Positions 47,410-49,316 of a stretch of DNA of 49,316 bases are shown one piece after another; position 1 is the stretch's first letter, and each line of letters begins with the position of its first letter. The stretch is from Bradyrhizobium sp. CCH5-F6 (lineage in GTDB: Bacteria; Pseudomonadota; Alphaproteobacteria; Rhizobiales; Xanthobacteraceae). The translations under genes and the position numbers were made by a program. The stretch is from assembly GCF_001556045.1 (NCBI RefSeq), contig NZ_LSIC01000173.1:1-49316 (forward strand). The letters are read 5' to 3'. The notes below the pieces were generated by a model that saw nothing but the letters and a program-made list of their open reading frames with translations, had not been told where the DNA came from and did not search any database.

Positions 47410-48965
47410 TTCACCGTCTCCCGGAAGTGTGGTCCTGTATTGGTGTCCACGATGATCGGCGTCGATATGTCGACCGGATCGGACCAGCCGCCGCCGAGCG
47501 CCTTCGCGAGGGAAATGTAGTCCTTGGCCGCGGACACCTTGCTCTGGATCAGCGAATCCTCAGCCGAATAAAGCGAGCGTTCGGCGTCCAGCACGTCGAT
47601 GAAGCTCGCGCTGCCGGTCTCGAACAGCGATCGCGACAGCCGGGCGGCCTCGCGATAGTTCTTCGCCGCCTCGGCCAACTTGACCCCGCGAACACGCTCC
47701 TGCGAAATCGACACCAGCGCGTTCTCGACGTCTTCAAGCGCGGTGAGCAGGGTCGAGTGGAACGTCGCGAACGCCTGGTCGCGTTGCGCCTCCGCGATCT
47801 TGACCGTCGCCAGGCGCTTGCCCGCGTCGAACACCGGCACCGTGACCGAGGGCCCCACCGACCAGCTCACGCTGGAATATTTTGCGAGGTCGCCGGCGCG
47901 CAGCGCAGAGGTGCCGACCGAGCCGGTCAGCGACACCGCGGGATAGCGGTCGGCCTCGGCGGCGCCGATCTTGGCGGTGGCCTGGGCGAGCTTGCGCTCG
48001 GCGCTGGCGACGTCGGGGCGGCTCATGAGGAGATCGGCGGGCAGGCCCGTGGGCAACGGCATGCGCGGTGCGGGCACGGGCGCGGACGTTGCCATCAGCG
48101 AAGCGACGCCATCGGGCGGCCGTCCGAGCAGGATGCCGAGCCGGTGAATGTCGGCCGCAAGCGCCGCCTGATAGGTCGGAACGTTCGCTTCCGTGCTCGC
48201 CGCTTGTGCCGTCGCCTTGGCGAGATCGACGGCGTTGCCGCTGCCGGCCTCGTATTTGCTGCGGGTGAGCTTTTCGGTGTCGCGCTGCGAGATCGATGTT
48301 CGCCGCGCCAGCGCGATCCGCGCCTGGTAGCCGCGCGCCTCCACGTAATAGGCGGCAACGTCGCCGATCAGCGTGACGAGGCTGTCGCGCAGATCTTCCT
48401 CTGCCGATTGCTGCCCACGCACCGCTGCTTCGATGCTCCGTTGCGTGCCGCCGAACAGGTCGAGCTCCCAGCTCGAATCGAAGCTCGCCTGGTGCAGCGT
48501 GTAGGGCGCTGTGTCGACGACGGCGGAGGCGGAGCCCGCGCTGGTCTTGTTGTCGGTCACCGAGGCCGAGCCGCTGACGGAGGGAAGCATGCCGGCGCCG
48601 GTCTGCTGCACCGTTGCGCGCGCCTCGCGCACGACCGCCTTGGCCTTGGCGACATCGGGGTTGGCTTCGACGGCCTGTTCGATCAGACGGTTGAGCAGGG
48701 GGTCACGCAGGCGCAGCCACCAGCGATCGAGCGTGCCGGTTTGCCGCCGGGACGTGGGTTGCGCGCTCCAGTGCGACGGCATGTCCAGCCTGGGAGGCCC
48801 GGCATAATCCGGCCCGACGGCGCAGCCGACCAATGTGGCACCCAACATCAGCGCGACGCAGGCCGATCCGGCGCGCGACAGGGCGGCGCGCAGTGGGGGC
48901 GGCGTCGGGTGATGGTTCTCCTCTGCGGGTGGCGTGGCAACTGCGACGAACAAGTGTGACGGCAT
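47406..48965 (-). CDS. NodT-family outer-membrane efflux lipoprotein (TolC-like)
   Basis: A 519-residue outer-membrane factor. The lipobox LVGC (45-48) in MLGATLVGCAVGPDY marks acylation, so the mature protein is a lipoprotein. Two OEP repeats follow: RWWLRLRDPLLNRLIEQAVE with helical PDVAKAKAVVREARAT, and the second half with LPTGLPADLLMSRPDVASAE and DVENALVSISQERVRG. ATG 48965 gives a long n-region before the lipobox; other starts further upstream are less likely. The order NodT-MacA-MacB makes a complete tripartite pump. Confidence 0.93.
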   Translation of the reverse strand: MPSHLFVAVATPPAEENHHPTPPPLRAALSRAGSACVALMLGATLVGCAVGPDYAGPPRLDMPSHWSAQPTSRRQTGTLDRWWLRLRDPLLNRLIEQAVEANPDVAKAKAVVREARATVQQTGAGMLPSVSGSASVTDNKTSAGSASAVVDTAPYTLHQASFDSSWELDLFGGTQRSIEAAVRGQQSAEEDLRDSLVTLIGDVAAYYVEARGYQARIALARRTSISQRDTEKLTRSKYEAGSGNAVDLAKATAQAASTEANVPTYQAALAADIHRLGILLGRPPDGVASLMATSAPVPAPRMPLPTGLPADLLMSRPDVASAERKLAQATAKIGAAEADRYPAVSLTGSVGTSALRAGDLAKYSSVSWSVGPSVTVPVFDAGKRLATVKIAEAQRDQAFATFHSTLLTALEDVENALVSISQERVRGVKLAEAAKNYREAARLSRSLFETGSASFIDVLDAERSLYSAEDSLIQSKVSAAKDYISLAKALGGGWSDPVDISTPIIVDTNTGPHFRETVK

Positions 48966-49316
48966 CAAATCGGCTGAGATCCATGAGCCTTGCCGCGGGG
49001 ACGTGCGGTGCCCATGGCCTTCGGAAGGGTACGACGAACAGGACCCACTAGCCGCGCGATCGTGGCCTTTCGGCAGCCGGAATGTTGCTGGATGTAAACA
49101 GATGTTGCGGGGCATCTCGCGCCTGCCGCCCGGCGCCTGCCAGGCAAGACATCGACCCTGTTTTGCCGCTGCGTCAAGCCCTTCTCGCGAAAATATTCCA
49201 CTTTACCGAAATTCGGAATTGACGTATGTGTCGGCCATCCCGGCTCATCCTTGAGGGGCGGTCGTGTGGTCGTCATGTTCGCGAGCCGGGCTTGCGGTGG
49301 ACGCGGCAGCGTCGGG
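48966..49316. repeat. Efflux operon upstream region with probable interspersed repeat
   Basis: No gene is supported in the last 351 bp. The first part should contain the efflux operon promoter, but I see no clear -35/-10. From about 49135 the sequence (TTTTGCCGCTGCGTCAAGCC, then CTTTACCGAAATTCGGAATT, and CTTGAGGGGCGGTCGTG leading to GCGGTGGACGCGG) resembles intergenic repeats I recall from Bradyrhizobium and Rhodopseudomonas chromosomes. This is from memory, not a search. Confidence 0.45.

Overview
The window looks like a chromosomal stretch of a Bradyrhizobium-like alphaproteobacterium. This is inferred from the high-GC coding DNA, the sharply AT-rich promoter gaps, and the resemblance of several proteins (Trp-rich type I secretion substrate, transglutaminase-like cysteine peptidase, H-NS-family protein, DUF892 protein, NodT/MacAB set) to families common in that group. 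No rRNA, tRNA, CRISPR array or intact transposase was seen.

Positions 1-23.6 kb form a surface-polysaccharide locus. It opens with the tail of a HlyB-type ABC exporter and its HlyD-type adaptor, then an unrecognised protein. A long run of sugar-nucleotide genes follows: WecG/TagA glycosyltransferase, non-hydrolysing 2-epimerase, UDP-sugar dehydrogenase, Gfo/Idh oxidoreductase, hexapeptide N-acetyltransferase and a PLP aminotransferase. Together these match the WbpA/B/D/E/I-type route to a 2,3-diacetamido uronic acid. An SDR plus a second PLP aminotransferase could supply another amino sugar. A Wzx flippase, a Wzy/ligase-like membrane protein, six further GT2- or GT4-type glycosyltransferases (including the reverse-strand one at 3.0-3.9 kb) and a FemAB/GNAT-type acyltransferase complete the assembly line. 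A Sec-type beta-helix protein is embedded in it.

Positions 24.3-31.8 kb form a type I secretion module. A 917-residue multidomain substrate, whose N-terminal beta-helix is a close paralogue of the Sec-type protein, is followed by a PrtD-type ABC transporter, a HlyD-type adaptor and a LapG-like cysteine peptidase. Positions 31.9-37 kb hold a formyltransferase with an unrecognised Rossmann-like partner, an H-NS-family DNA-binding protein, and two short paralogous proteins with the same twin-arginine-like export leader but different glycine-rich tails.

Positions 37-49.3 kb look like ordinary, GC-richer chromosome: a DUF892 ferritin-like protein, two small hypothetical proteins, a BisC-type molybdoenzyme, an MFS transporter, an OmpR/EnvZ-type two-component pair and a MacB-MacA-NodT efflux operon. 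The most interesting idea is that the first 37 kb is one AT-promoter, H-NS-silenced unit that builds a uronic-acid-rich polymer and exports two versions of the same beta-helix protein, by Sec and by type I secretion, to act on it.
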